From: JALOAT01 sp041687015
GTDB lineage: Bacteria > Pseudomonadota > Gammaproteobacteria > Thiohalomonadales > Thiohalomonadaceae
Length of the DNA stretch: 64,000 nucleotides
Reading direction: 5' to 3'
Assembly: GCA_041687015.1 (NCBI GenBank)
Contig: JAWLCT010000011.1
Coordinates: forward strand, 1-64,000
This document shows positions 16,896 through 24,368 of this stretch, in pieces (positions within the stretch are counted from its first letter, which is position 1; each line of letters opens with the position of its first letter). The notes under the pieces are model-generated. The model worked only from the letters and a program-made list of their open reading frames with translations, was not told where the DNA came from and ran no database searches. The position numbers were made by a program, and so were the translations under genes.

Positions 16896-17657
16896 TCATG
16901 CCGACTCGTCCCGCTGGCGTTTGGCAAGTTTGGCCCGCAACTCTTCGGGAGTACGGGCGATGGGTTCGCCCGGGCGCGGGCGCACGGCGAAATGGGCCTC
17001 AGCGAAATCCTTGGCGGTGAAGTTGGCAATGAAGTCGGGCAGGCGCACGTCACGGGCCAGGGGCGCGGGTCGCTCCTCGGCGGGCAACAGCTTTTGGCGA
17101 TCCTCTTCCATGAGCTTGTGCAAATAGATGAGGCGCATCTCGTCTTCATCCGAACGCCGCGCCGCAACGGCCCCGCGCGGCGTCACCGGCGATGACGGTG
17201 GTTTGCCGGCGGCAGGCTGCGCGCGACCGAACAGGCCGGCAAGCCAGGCGAGCACAGCGCGCCATGCGCTTTGCTGCGGCGGCGCCACGGCAGGCGGGGG
17301 CCGGGATGCGCTCACTTCGGGAGCGCGCCGCTCGCCGGCGGGGAACTCCAGCAGCGCCTGGTCCACGTAAGGGCGAGGGATGTCGCGTGCCAACAGGTGG
17401 CGGAGGTAGATCATGCGGATGCGCGCCGCATCATGCTGTTCGGAAACGATGCGCAGCGAACCCGCTTCGCCGGTAGCGTACAGGGCGCTCTCGATCTCAT
17501 CGAGGGTGGACACGAACCCGGTGCGGGCATGTTCCGGCATGTGCACACGTGCCGCCTCAGTGGCATTGGTCTGTTGCTGGCGTTCGCGCAGACAGGCGAC
17601 GACGCGGGCTTCCAGTTGCTGCAATGCGCGCTCGATACGCGCGAGATCGTCTGGCAT
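16896..17657 (-). CDS. Uncharacterised protein with a duplicated R-x-IYL motif
   Basis: A 253-residue soluble protein. The N-terminus is helical and coiled (DLARIERALQQLEARVVACL). A motif appears twice: ARIRMIYLRHLLARD (about 77-91) and DEMRLIYLHKLMEED (about 170-184), each followed by an acidic/proline-rich stretch. Between them is an Ala/Pro-rich linker with a short hydrophobic segment (AVLAWLAGLFG) that might touch the membrane. The C-terminal part contains PDFIANFTAKDFAEAHF. I do not recognise the family. The duplicated motif suggests a two-fold binding surface. Start MPDDLAR fits, with no strong ribosome site. Confidence 0.65.
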   Translation of the reverse strand: MPDDLARIERALQQLEARVVACLRERQQQTNATEAARVHMPEHARTGFVSTLDEIESALYATGEAGSLRIVSEQHDAARIRMIYLRHLLARDIPRPYVDQALLEFPAGERRAPEVSASRPPPAVAPPQQSAWRAVLAWLAGLFGRAQPAAGKPPSSPVTPRGAVAARRSDEDEMRLIYLHKLMEEDRQKLLPAEERPAPLARDVRLPDFIANFTAKDFAEAHFAVRPRPGEPIARTPEELRAKLAKRQRDESA

Positions 17658-17712
17658 TGAGGTGGCCTTGTGCCGCTCACGGGAGGGAGCGGGCCGTTAG
17701 GCGGAAAATAGC

Positions 17713-18699
17713 CTAATCGTTCCCGCCTAACAATCCGCCCGGTTCGGCGAGCAAGGCGTCGATGCGCTGCGTGGCGCCGCGCGGCAGCACCAGGAAACCC
17801 TCTGCGGGCAGTCCGGCAGTTTCCAGCGCCACGCGCAGCCGTTTGGGGGGCTCGTCCAGGGGCTCGTCGGTGAGCGGGAAGGTGCCCCAGTGGATGCCGA
17901 TGGCGCGGCGTGCGTGCACATCCAGGGCGATCTGTACCGCCTCTTCCGGATCCACGTGGGCCGCCTGCATGAACCAGCGCGGTTCATAGTGGCCGATGGG
18001 GAGCGCCGCCAGATCCATGGGCCCGAGGCGCCGCTGGATTTCGCGAAATACCTCGGAGTAAGCGGTGTCGCCGGCAAACAGAATTTGAAGTTCAGGGCTG
18101 CGTATCACCCAACCGCACCAGTGGCTGTGGTTGCGATCGAGCGAGCTGCGCGCGCTCCAATGGCGTGCCGGCACACAGTGCAGCGTGAGGCCCTCCAGCC
18201 GGGCGTCGCCCCACCATTCCCGCTCCACCACCCGCTCGATGCCCTGGCGCCGGAACCAGGAAGCCAGGCCACGGGGGGTGTAAAAACAGGGCGGGCCGCC
18301 CGGCTGCTGCGCCAGTTGCCGCACCGTCGGCCTGTCCAGGTGATCGTAATGATTGTGCGACAGCAGCACGGCATCGATGTGCGGCAGGGCCGTCAGCGGG
18401 GGCACCGGCGGCACCCGGCGTTTGGGGCCGAGGAACGACAGCGGAGAGGCACGCTCACTGAAGTGCGGATCGGTGAGCAGATTGAGGCCGTCCAGCTGGA
18501 TCAGCAGGGTGGCGTGGCCCACCCAGGTTACGGTGGGGAACTGCCGGTTTTCGGCGAGGAAGCGAAGGTCCGGTTCGACTATGGCAAAGTGGTATCCGTT
18601 GGCCGGCTCCCTGGGCAGGCCGGCGCGCCAACGTTGCCATTGCCAGCGCAGGAAGCCACCCCGGGGGCCTTGACGACGTTTAGGCGTGGAGGGTGGCAT
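17713..18699 (-). CDS. MBL-fold metallohydrolase, UlaG/NAPE-PLD type
   Basis: A 328-residue hydrolase of the metallo-beta-lactamase superfamily. The metal motif LSHNHYDHLD (HxHxDH) lies around residues 114-120. Other ligands are in PARHWSAR, LFAGDTAYS and IHWGTFPL, giving a two-metal site as in UlaG and N-acyl-phosphatidylethanolamine phospholipase D-like proteins. N-terminal residues are basic and Pro/Gln-rich with no signal peptide, so it is likely cytoplasmic. The substrate cannot be read from the sequence; NAPE-PLD-type bacterial proteins act on phosphodiesters or lactones. It follows the DUF2267 gene on the same strand by 21 bases, so cotranscription is likely. Confidence 0.88.
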   Translation of the reverse strand: MPPSTPKRRQGPRGGFLRWQWQRWRAGLPREPANGYHFAIVEPDLRFLAENRQFPTVTWVGHATLLIQLDGLNLLTDPHFSERASPLSFLGPKRRVPPVPPLTALPHIDAVLLSHNHYDHLDRPTVRQLAQQPGGPPCFYTPRGLASWFRRQGIERVVEREWWGDARLEGLTLHCVPARHWSARSSLDRNHSHWCGWVIRSPELQILFAGDTAYSEVFREIQRRLGPMDLAALPIGHYEPRWFMQAAHVDPEEAVQIALDVHARRAIGIHWGTFPLTDEPLDEPPKRLRVALETAGLPAEGFLVLPRGATQRIDALLAEPGGLLGGND

Positions 18700-18720
18700 G
18701 GGCGTGATTCGGTAGGGGCT

Positions 18721-19641
18721 TCAGGCGCGCAGCCAGACGCGCTTGAGCCCTCTGGGCAGCATGGCGCGCATGGCGCGATTCTGGGCCGCCGGAAGGTTGC
18801 GCTTCATGGAAGAAAAAATGGCGAGGGTGGCCTTTTCCACCTCGCTGCGGTTCAGCCCGGTCGCGTTGCTGATGTCACCGAAGAACTCGTCCGCATCGAC
18901 GCGGGTCTTGGGCGGTTCCCCCAGCGCGAAACCACGCGGCGCTTCGCTTTCGGCGGCCTTGGCGATGGTGCGCGGCAGATGTTCGAACAAAGGGCCCGCC
19001 TGACCGGACGACAATCGCCACTTGAGGTGCGCCAGCACTGCGCGCAAGGCCTTGTCCAACTGGTCCTCGCCGCTCGGCTGCCACTTGCTTTTCACATGTT
19101 CGATGAAGTTCTCCGCATGCACATCGCCGGCGACGACGGACCCGGCACGCACCTGGCGCTCCCCGACGCCGGTGCGCACCGAGCGGAATTTTTTTCGCCA
19201 ACTCGTCCCGGCTGCTGCCCCGGCACGCCCGCCCGGAGGCGTGTCGATGGCGCTTTCCTGAAGCGGGGGCGCGGTCAGCGCGTCCTGGAAATCGCCGCGC
19301 AAATAGGTGAGCGCCATCACTTCCTGCGCGATCTCCCCGCGTGTGCGAAAACCGAGCCGGCGCAGCAGGCGCACCGGGGGTGACCAGCCCAGCAAGGCCT
19401 GCTGCAACACAACCCCGAATACCGCCGCCGGCAGCCAGGACCACGCGACACCCCGCGCAGCGGTGACCGCCACCGCCGCCAGCCCGGCGAGCGCGGCATG
19501 CGCTTCCAGGGCGCGCTCCACGTCCCACTCCCGGTCGAGCGCGGCCAGGCGCGCATTGAGGGCCGCGGTATCGGCATTCGCGTAGTGGTGCAGGGCATGG
19601 CTCAACAGCTGTTGCGCATTCGCGCGGGCAGTTTCGGGCAT
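18721..19641 (-). CDS. Membrane-anchored DUF2267 protein
   Basis: A 306-residue protein. The N-terminal half has two hydrophobic segments (about 48-64 and 68-85: LAGLAAVAVTAARGVAW and WLPAAVFGVVLQQALLGW) in a YgaP-like arrangement. The C-terminal part (about 165-306) is a DUF2267 domain with FIEHVKSKWQPSGEDQLDKA, AVLAHLKWRLSSGQ and MLPRGLKRVW. The window encodes a second, free-standing DUF2267 protein at 43630-44037. The domain is helical and of unknown function, often near stress genes. Start MPETARAN (19641) is preferred over the longer frame, whose N-terminus overlaps the region upstream of divergent hisC. Confidence 0.7.
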   Translation of the reverse strand: MPETARANAQQLLSHALHHYANADTAALNARLAALDREWDVERALEAHAALAGLAAVAVTAARGVAWSWLPAAVFGVVLQQALLGWSPPVRLLRRLGFRTRGEIAQEVMALTYLRGDFQDALTAPPLQESAIDTPPGGRAGAAAGTSWRKKFRSVRTGVGERQVRAGSVVAGDVHAENFIEHVKSKWQPSGEDQLDKALRAVLAHLKWRLSSGQAGPLFEHLPRTIAKAAESEAPRGFALGEPPKTRVDADEFFGDISNATGLNRSEVEKATLAIFSSMKRNLPAAQNRAMRAMLPRGLKRVWLRA

Positions 19642-19763
19642 GGACGAATTCCTCGGTGACTCCTGGGAAAACCATAGCCGTGCAACTTTACGCAGACTTC
19701 GACGGGGAGGCGCCAGTTGCGGCAGAATAGGCGCCCTTGCCGCCCAGCCACCCGTAAACAACC

Positions 19764-20825
19764 ATGAGCCGTTTCTGGAGCCCCGTCGTCCATGACCTCA
19801 CGCCCTACGTGCCGGGCGAGCAGCCCAAGCTGCTGAATCTGATCAAACTCAACACCAACGAAAACCCCTACGGTCCCTCGCCGCGGGTCATCGACGCCCT
19901 GCGCGCGGAAGCGACAGACACCTTGCGCCTGTATCCCGATCCCAATGCGGACCGCGTCAAGGGCACGGTGGCGGATTATTACGGGGTGGCCGCCAACCAG
20001 GTGTTCGTGGGCAATGGTTCCGACGAGGTGCTGGCGCATGTGTTCCAGGGCCTGCTCCGCCATGCCCGGCCGGTGCTGTTTCCGGACGTGACCTACAGCT
20101 TTTATCCCGTGTACTGCGGCCTGTACGGGATCGCGTTCGAAACCGTGCCCCTGGACGAGGACTTCGCCATCGACGTCGGCGCCTATGCGCGCCCCAACGG
20201 CGGCATCATTTTCCCGAACCCCAATGCGCCCACCGGGCGCGCGCTGCCCCTGGCGGCCATCGAACACCTGCTCGAGAGCAACCCCGACTCGGTGGTGGTG
20301 GTCGATGAAGCCTACGTGGATTTCGGCGCGGAAACCGCCATTCCGCTGGTGCGGCGCCATCCCAACCTGCTGGTGGTGCAAACGCTGTCGAAATCACGCT
20401 CCCTGGCCGGCCTGCGCGTGGGCTTCGCCGTGGGCGATGCTGCGCTCATCGAAGGCCTGGAGCGCATCAAGAACAGCTTCAATTCCTATCCGCTCGATCG
20501 CTTCGCCATCGCGGGCGCCGTGGCGGCGCTGGAAGACCGCGACTATTTCCAGCAGACCTGCGCCGCCATCGTACGTACCCGGGAAACCCTGGTGGCCGAA
20601 CTCACCCGCCTCGGCTTCCAGGTGTTGCCCTCGCATGCCAATTTCGTGTTTGTGCGTCATCCCCGGCACGATGCGGGGACGTTGCAGCAGCAGTTGCGCG
20701 AGCGTGCCATCATCGTGCGCCAGTTCCGACAGCCGCGTATCGATCAATTCCTGCGCATCACCGTGGGAACCGATGCCGAGTGCACGGCGCTCGTGAAGGC
20801 GCTGGACGCCCTGGTGCAGGTATAG
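19764..20825 (+). CDS. hisC: Histidinol-phosphate aminotransferase
   Basis: A 353-residue PLP enzyme of fold type I. Motifs are LNTNENPYGPSP near the N-terminus, YPDPNADRV, GNGSDEVL, FPNPNAPTG, VVDEAYVDF and the PLP lysine in TLSKSRSLAGLRVGF. C-terminal QPRIDQFLRITVGT holds the phosphate-binding arginine. It converts imidazole-acetol phosphate and glutamate to histidinol phosphate in histidine synthesis. It stands alone (no other his gene next to it) and is divergent from the DUF2267 gene, which fits the second hisC copy type of many proteobacteria that also serve phenylalanine/tyrosine transamination. Confidence 0.92.
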   Translation: MSRFWSPVVHDLTPYVPGEQPKLLNLIKLNTNENPYGPSPRVIDALRAEATDTLRLYPDPNADRVKGTVADYYGVAANQVFVGNGSDEVLAHVFQGLLRHARPVLFPDVTYSFYPVYCGLYGIAFETVPLDEDFAIDVGAYARPNGGIIFPNPNAPTGRALPLAAIEHLLESNPDSVVVVDEAYVDFGAETAIPLVRRHPNLLVVQTLSKSRSLAGLRVGFAVGDAALIEGLERIKNSFNSYPLDRFAIAGAVAALEDRDYFQQTCAAIVRTRETLVAELTRLGFQVLPSHANFVFVRHPRHDAGTLQQQLRERAIIVRQFRQPRIDQFLRITVGTDAECTALVKALDALVQV

Positions 20826-20841
20826 AAAACGCGCGGCCCGT

Positions 20842-20869
20842 TTGACATCCCATCGGGCTGCGCTAGACA
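20842..20869 (+). promoter_or_regulatory. Putative sigma-70 promoter of the riboswitch-corrinoid operon
   Basis: A consensus TTGACA (20842-20847) and TAGACA (20864-20869) are spaced by 16 bases. The expected start near 20876 is one to two bases before the first paired base of the aptamer (20878). The -10 box is imperfect. The match of predicted transcript start and aptamer edge supports the call. Confidence 0.62.
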
Positions 20870-20877
20870 TACAGCAA

Positions 20878-20981
20878 GGCCTGTGAAAAGCAAACTCTTC
20901 GAAAGAAGAGGGCGCAAAGCCTCCGGCTTAAGGGATTGGGTTCTTCGGAATTCAGTTCTAAGGTAGCGGGGCTGCCAGGTC
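20878..20981 (+). ncRNA. GEMM-I cyclic-dinucleotide riboswitch with A at the specificity position
   Basis: The sequence contains the hallmark segments of a GEMM-I aptamer in order: GCAAAC (20890-20895), a 6-bp hairpin CTCTTC-GAAA-GAAGAG capped by a GNRA loop (20895-20910), GGCGCAAAGCCTCCGGC (20911-20927), a TTAAG tetraloop-receptor-like strand, a second hairpin around a TTCGGAA loop (20941-20949), and GGTAGCGGGGCTGCC (20962-20976). Outer pairing of GGCCTG (20878-20883) with CAGGTC (20976-20981) closes it. The base two before CAAAC (20889) is A; in the Vibrio Vc2 reference this is G20. In studied cases A20 forms shift preference to 3',3'-cGAMP. It heads the corrinoid operon, whose first start codon lies 140 bases downstream. 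Confidence 0.9.
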
Positions 20982-21121
20982 TCACTTCCTACGTTCTTCC
21001 TCTTTTGTGCCGCCATGAATTCGTGAGGTCATCGTCAAGGGCGTGAGCAGGCTGCCCAAAGCCGCCATGCAGGGTCGAGCGCGGCACTATGCTTTGTTCG
21101 AGCCCTGTCGGACACGCTCCC

Positions 21122-21775
21122 ATGCCTGACGATGCCCCCGCAGCGCTTGACCGGCTGATGAACGCCTTGCTCGAAGGTGAAGCGGCCCATGCACGCGCCG
21201 AAACGCAGCGCCTGCTCGCGGCTGGGATGGCCCGGGAGCACATCGTCGTGGCGGGACTCGAAGCCGCCATGAACCGCCTCGACGAAAAGTGCACCGTCGA
21301 GGGCTTCAATCTGCTGGAAATCATGCTGGTGGGCCGGGCGGTGTCGGCGGTGGTGGGCGAGCTTTACCCGGCAGGCGTGACGCCTGAGGCCGGGCGCGCG
21401 ACCTTCGTGATCGCCACGCCCGAGGGTGACGTTCACGACCTGGGCAAGAACATCGTCAAGACGGTGCTGATCGGCAGGGGCTTCCGGGTAGTCGACCTGG
21501 GGCGCGACTGCCCGGTGCGCAATCTGGTCGAGGCGGTGGCGCGTGAGGGCGCCGTGGCGGCCCTGGTCAGCGGACTGATTTCGTCGGTGGTTCCCCAGGT
21601 GCGCCGGGTCCGCAGCGCCCTTGCCGCTGCAGGCCTGGGGCATGTGAAAGTGGTGGCAGGCGGTGCAGCGCTCAAGCAGGCGAGTCCTGAAAGCCTGAAC
21701 GTGGACTATGTGGCCGAGACAGCCTTCGACGGTGCGCGCTATTTAGAGCAGCTCGTGCAGGAGGCGGTATCGTGA
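21122..21775 (+). CDS. Corrinoid (B12-binding) methyl-carrier protein
   Basis: A 217-residue protein of the MtaC/MttC/corrinoid-protein type. Residues 1-85 form a helical cap domain. The Rossmann-like B12 domain follows (about 93-217), with the signature EGDVHDLGKN (101-110) whose His105 is the lower cobalt ligand, then SGLISSVVPQV (150-160) and VVAGGAAL (177-184) in the nucleotide-loop region. It carries a methyl group on cobalt between two methyltransferases. It is the first gene after the riboswitch and overlaps the next gene by four bases (GTGA). Start ATG 21122 has only a weak ribosome site, as might be expected for riboswitch-controlled translation. Confidence 0.92.
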   Translation: MPDDAPAALDRLMNALLEGEAAHARAETQRLLAAGMAREHIVVAGLEAAMNRLDEKCTVEGFNLLEIMLVGRAVSAVVGELYPAGVTPEAGRATFVIATPEGDVHDLGKNIVKTVLIGRGFRVVDLGRDCPVRNLVEAVAREGAVAALVSGLISSVVPQVRRVRSALAAAGLGHVKVVAGGAALKQASPESLNVDYVAETAFDGARYLEQLVQEAVS

Positions 21776-22794
21776 ACGGGCTGGAGCGGATACTGGCGGC
21801 GGTGGGATTTCAGCCCACCGATCGGGTACCCGGTATTCCGCTGGTGTTCGGGCATGCCGCAGCCTTGGCCGGGATAGCGCTGCCGGAATACCTGCGCAGC
21901 GCCGACTGCCTGGTGCGCTGCCAGCTCGCCGCACAGGAACGCTATGGGTATGACGCCGTCTACGCCTTCATGGATGCCTTCGTCGAGACGGAAGCCATCG
22001 GTTCCCAGCTGAGCTACCGTACCGATGTCTATCCCCACGTGGCGCAGTACGCCCTGAGCCCGGGGCAGGACCCTGTCACGCTCAAGATGCCGGACCCCGC
22101 GCGGGACGGACGCATGCCGGAGGTGTTGAAGGCCGCCGCAGCCTTGCGCCGCACCGTGGGGGATCGCGTGCTGGTGGTCGGTGCACTGGCAGGGCCCATG
22201 AGTCTGATCAGCACACTCATGGGGCTGGAGGAGACGCTGTATTACCTGGTGGACGCGCCGGAGGCGTTTGCGGAGCTGCTGGATTACGCCTCGGACGTGG
22301 CCATCGCTTACGGGCTTGCGCAAATCCACGCCGGCGTGCACGTGCCCGTGGTGTTCGACCCGTCTTCTTCGCCCGCGGTGATACCGCCGGCGTTTTTCAA
22401 CGCGCAGGTGTTGCCGCGCATGGCGAAAATCTTTGCCGCCTTTGCCGACGCGGGTGCGCCGGGCTGGTTGAACATTCCCGGTCCCATTCTGCCGATCCTG
22501 GCCCGGCTCCCCGAGGCGGGCATCAACATCGTCAGTCTCGACTACGAAGTGCCCGTCGCCGAGGTGCTGCGGCTGCTTCCGCGTACCGTTCTCGCCGGTA
22601 ACATCCGCTCGCTGGATTTTGTGTTGGCCCCACCGGAGCAAATTTTCCAGGAGGCGTGTGCCGTGCGTGAGGCGATGGCGGGGCGGGGTGGCTGGCTGCT
22701 GTCCTCCGGTTCCGAGGTCCCGCTGGAAGCCAAGCCGGAGAATGTACACGCGATGCTCGCCGCGTGCGCCGCGGATGCGCCGTGCCGCGCCTGA
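21772..22794 (+). CDS. UroD-family (MtaA-like) corrinoid methyltransferase with altered zinc site
   Basis: A 340-residue TIM-barrel protein of the uroporphyrinogen decarboxylase/MtaA superfamily, clear from RVPGIPLVFGHAAALAG at the N-terminus, GALAGPMSLISTLMG (137-151) and SEVPLEAKPENVHAM (314-328). True MtaA/CmuA enzymes hold zinc with a HICG-type His and Cys and a late Cys in GCEIP. Here these positions read WLNIPGP (232-238) and SGSEVP (312-317), so the His is Asn and both Cys are lost (Pro and Ser). A thiol-activating zinc site is therefore absent and the methyl acceptor is probably not coenzyme M. GTG start overlaps the corrinoid gene; the RACo gene begins inside its 3' end. Confidence 0.86.
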   Translation: MNGLERILAAVGFQPTDRVPGIPLVFGHAAALAGIALPEYLRSADCLVRCQLAAQERYGYDAVYAFMDAFVETEAIGSQLSYRTDVYPHVAQYALSPGQDPVTLKMPDPARDGRMPEVLKAAAALRRTVGDRVLVVGALAGPMSLISTLMGLEETLYYLVDAPEAFAELLDYASDVAIAYGLAQIHAGVHVPVVFDPSSSPAVIPPAFFNAQVLPRMAKIFAAFADAGAPGWLNIPGPILPILARLPEAGINIVSLDYEVPVAEVLRLLPRTVLAGNIRSLDFVLAPPEQIFQEACAVREAMAGRGGWLLSSGSEVPLEAKPENVHAMLAACAADAPCRA

Positions 22795-24368
22795 AGCTCC
22801 GCTTCGAGGACGAAACCCATACGCTGGTGTTCCGGCCCGGCGGCTCCGTACGCGACATCCTCGAGCCCACCCCATACCGGGTACGCTCCGGCTGTCATGG
22901 CAACGGGGCGTGCGGTTTGTGTCGCATTCGTCTGCTGGCCGGCGATGCCGGGCCGGTGACGGACAGCGAACGGATTCACCTGATCGACGATGCGCTCGCC
23001 CAGGGGGTGCGGCTGGCCTGCCAGGTGAGGCCCCACGGCGATCTCGCGGTCGAGGTTCTGAATCCCGCCCCGCCCTCCGACTGGCGTGCCACACCGGAGG
23101 GGTTCTGGCCGCGCGAGGAAGCGCGTGAGCACGATGCGGCGTCCGGCATGTCCGCTATCAAACGGCCCTGCGGCGTCGCGGTGGACATCGGCACCACCAA
23201 CCTCTGTCTCTCCGTCTTTGAACTGACCAGCGGTCGCTGGCTGGCGGATCGATGGGGTCGTAATCCCCAGGCGCTGCACGGCAGCGATTTCATCGGCCGG
23301 CTGGCCGCTGCAGCGCGGACGGCCGAAACCGCCACCGAGATGAGTGCCGCCCTGGTGGCGGCACTTGGGGGCGCGCTGCAGGACATCGCCGTGCATGATG
23401 GCTTCGATCTGCGACGCATCGCGCGTGTCACCCTGGTGGGCAACACGGCGATGCTGGCACTGCTCACCGGCAAGCATCTGGACGTACTGCTCCGCCCGGA
23501 ATACTGGACCACGCCGCTGCAGTGCCAACCCGATGATGTTGCCCCCTGGATCGCCCGCTGGGGGATACACCCCAACGCGCAAGTGGAGGTGGTGCAGCCC
23601 CTTGCGGGGTTCATCGGTTCCGACCTGCTGGCCGGGTTACTGGCCGTGCGCTTGCGCGACGGTGATGCACCGGCGTTGTTCGTGGACGTGGGGACCAATT
23701 CCGAAGTGGCCCTGTGGGACGGGCATCGGCTGCACGTGACCGCCGCAGCGGGCGGGCCTGCGTTCGAAACAGGGGGGCTCGGCGTGCCCGCGGAACCGGG
23801 GGCCATCTATCGTGTCACTTCCAGGGAAGGCCTGCACTTCCACATTCTCGACAGCGACAAGGCCAGCGGGATCTGTGGTTCCGGGCTGGTCGACCTCATC
23901 GCCCGTTTGCGCGAGAGCGGCACATTGGACGAGCGTGGCAATATTGCGGGCGGCGCATTCCGCTTCGTTGCCGGTGGGCGTGAACTGGTATTGACCAAAC
24001 GCGATGTGGATGCGTTTCAGCGCGCCAAAGCGGCCATCGGCGCGGCAGTGTCGGCGCTGTGCAAGGAGGCGGAAGTGCTGCCGGGCGATTTTCGACGCAT
24101 TTGGATCGCGGGCGCCTTTGGCCGCTATCTGGACGTCGCCAGCGCACAAGCCGTGGGACTGGTGCCCATGGTCGCCCGGGACCGCATCGCCCTCGCGGGC
24201 AACACCGCACTGAGTGGCTGCGCCGATCTGTTGCTGTCGAACAGGGCGCAGCAACGCTTGCTGCAACTGCGTAGTCCGACGACAAGCGTGCTCAATCTCG
24301 CCAATTATCCGGACTTCGACCTTACCTTTATGGAACACCTGTACCTGAGAAGCTTCGCAAACCCATGA
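22782..24368 (+). CDS. RACo-type ferredoxin-ASKHA ATPase (corrinoid reductive activator)
   Basis: A 528-residue protein. Residues 1-85 form a plant-type [2Fe-2S] domain with ligands Cys38, Cys44, Cys47 (GCHGNGACGLC) and Cys80. A linker precedes a DUF4445/ASKHA ATPase domain (about 125-528), with AVDIGTTNLCLSVFEL (132-148) as the first phosphate loop and DVGTNSEVALWDG as the second. This is the reductive activator of corrinoid proteins: it uses ATP to lift inactive Co(II) to Co(I). It pairs directly with the upstream corrinoid protein. The frame starts at GTG 22764 or 22782; 22782 (MPRLKLRF) is preferred because the 2Fe-2S domain begins there. It overlaps the HD-GYP gene by four bases (ATGA). 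Confidence 0.9.
   Translation: MPRLKLRFEDETHTLVFRPGGSVRDILEPTPYRVRSGCHGNGACGLCRIRLLAGDAGPVTDSERIHLIDDALAQGVRLACQVRPHGDLAVEVLNPAPPSDWRATPEGFWPREEAREHDAASGMSAIKRPCGVAVDIGTTNLCLSVFELTSGRWLADRWGRNPQALHGSDFIGRLAAAARTAETATEMSAALVAALGGALQDIAVHDGFDLRRIARVTLVGNTAMLALLTGKHLDVLLRPEYWTTPLQCQPDDVAPWIARWGIHPNAQVEVVQPLAGFIGSDLLAGLLAVRLRDGDAPALFVDVGTNSEVALWDGHRLHVTAAAGGPAFETGGLGVPAEPGAIYRVTSREGLHFHILDSDKASGICGSGLVDLIARLRESGTLDERGNIAGGAFRFVAGGRELVLTKRDVDAFQRAKAAIGAAVSALCKEAEVLPGDFRRIWIAGAFGRYLDVASAQAVGLVPMVARDRIALAGNTALSGCADLLLSNRAQQRLLQLRSPTTSVLNLANYPDFDLTFMEHLYLRSFANP

Noticed and set aside
20878..21121. Possible cobalamin riboswitch before the corrinoid operon
   Set aside because: No B12-box is visible, while the GEMM-I segments are present in the right order.
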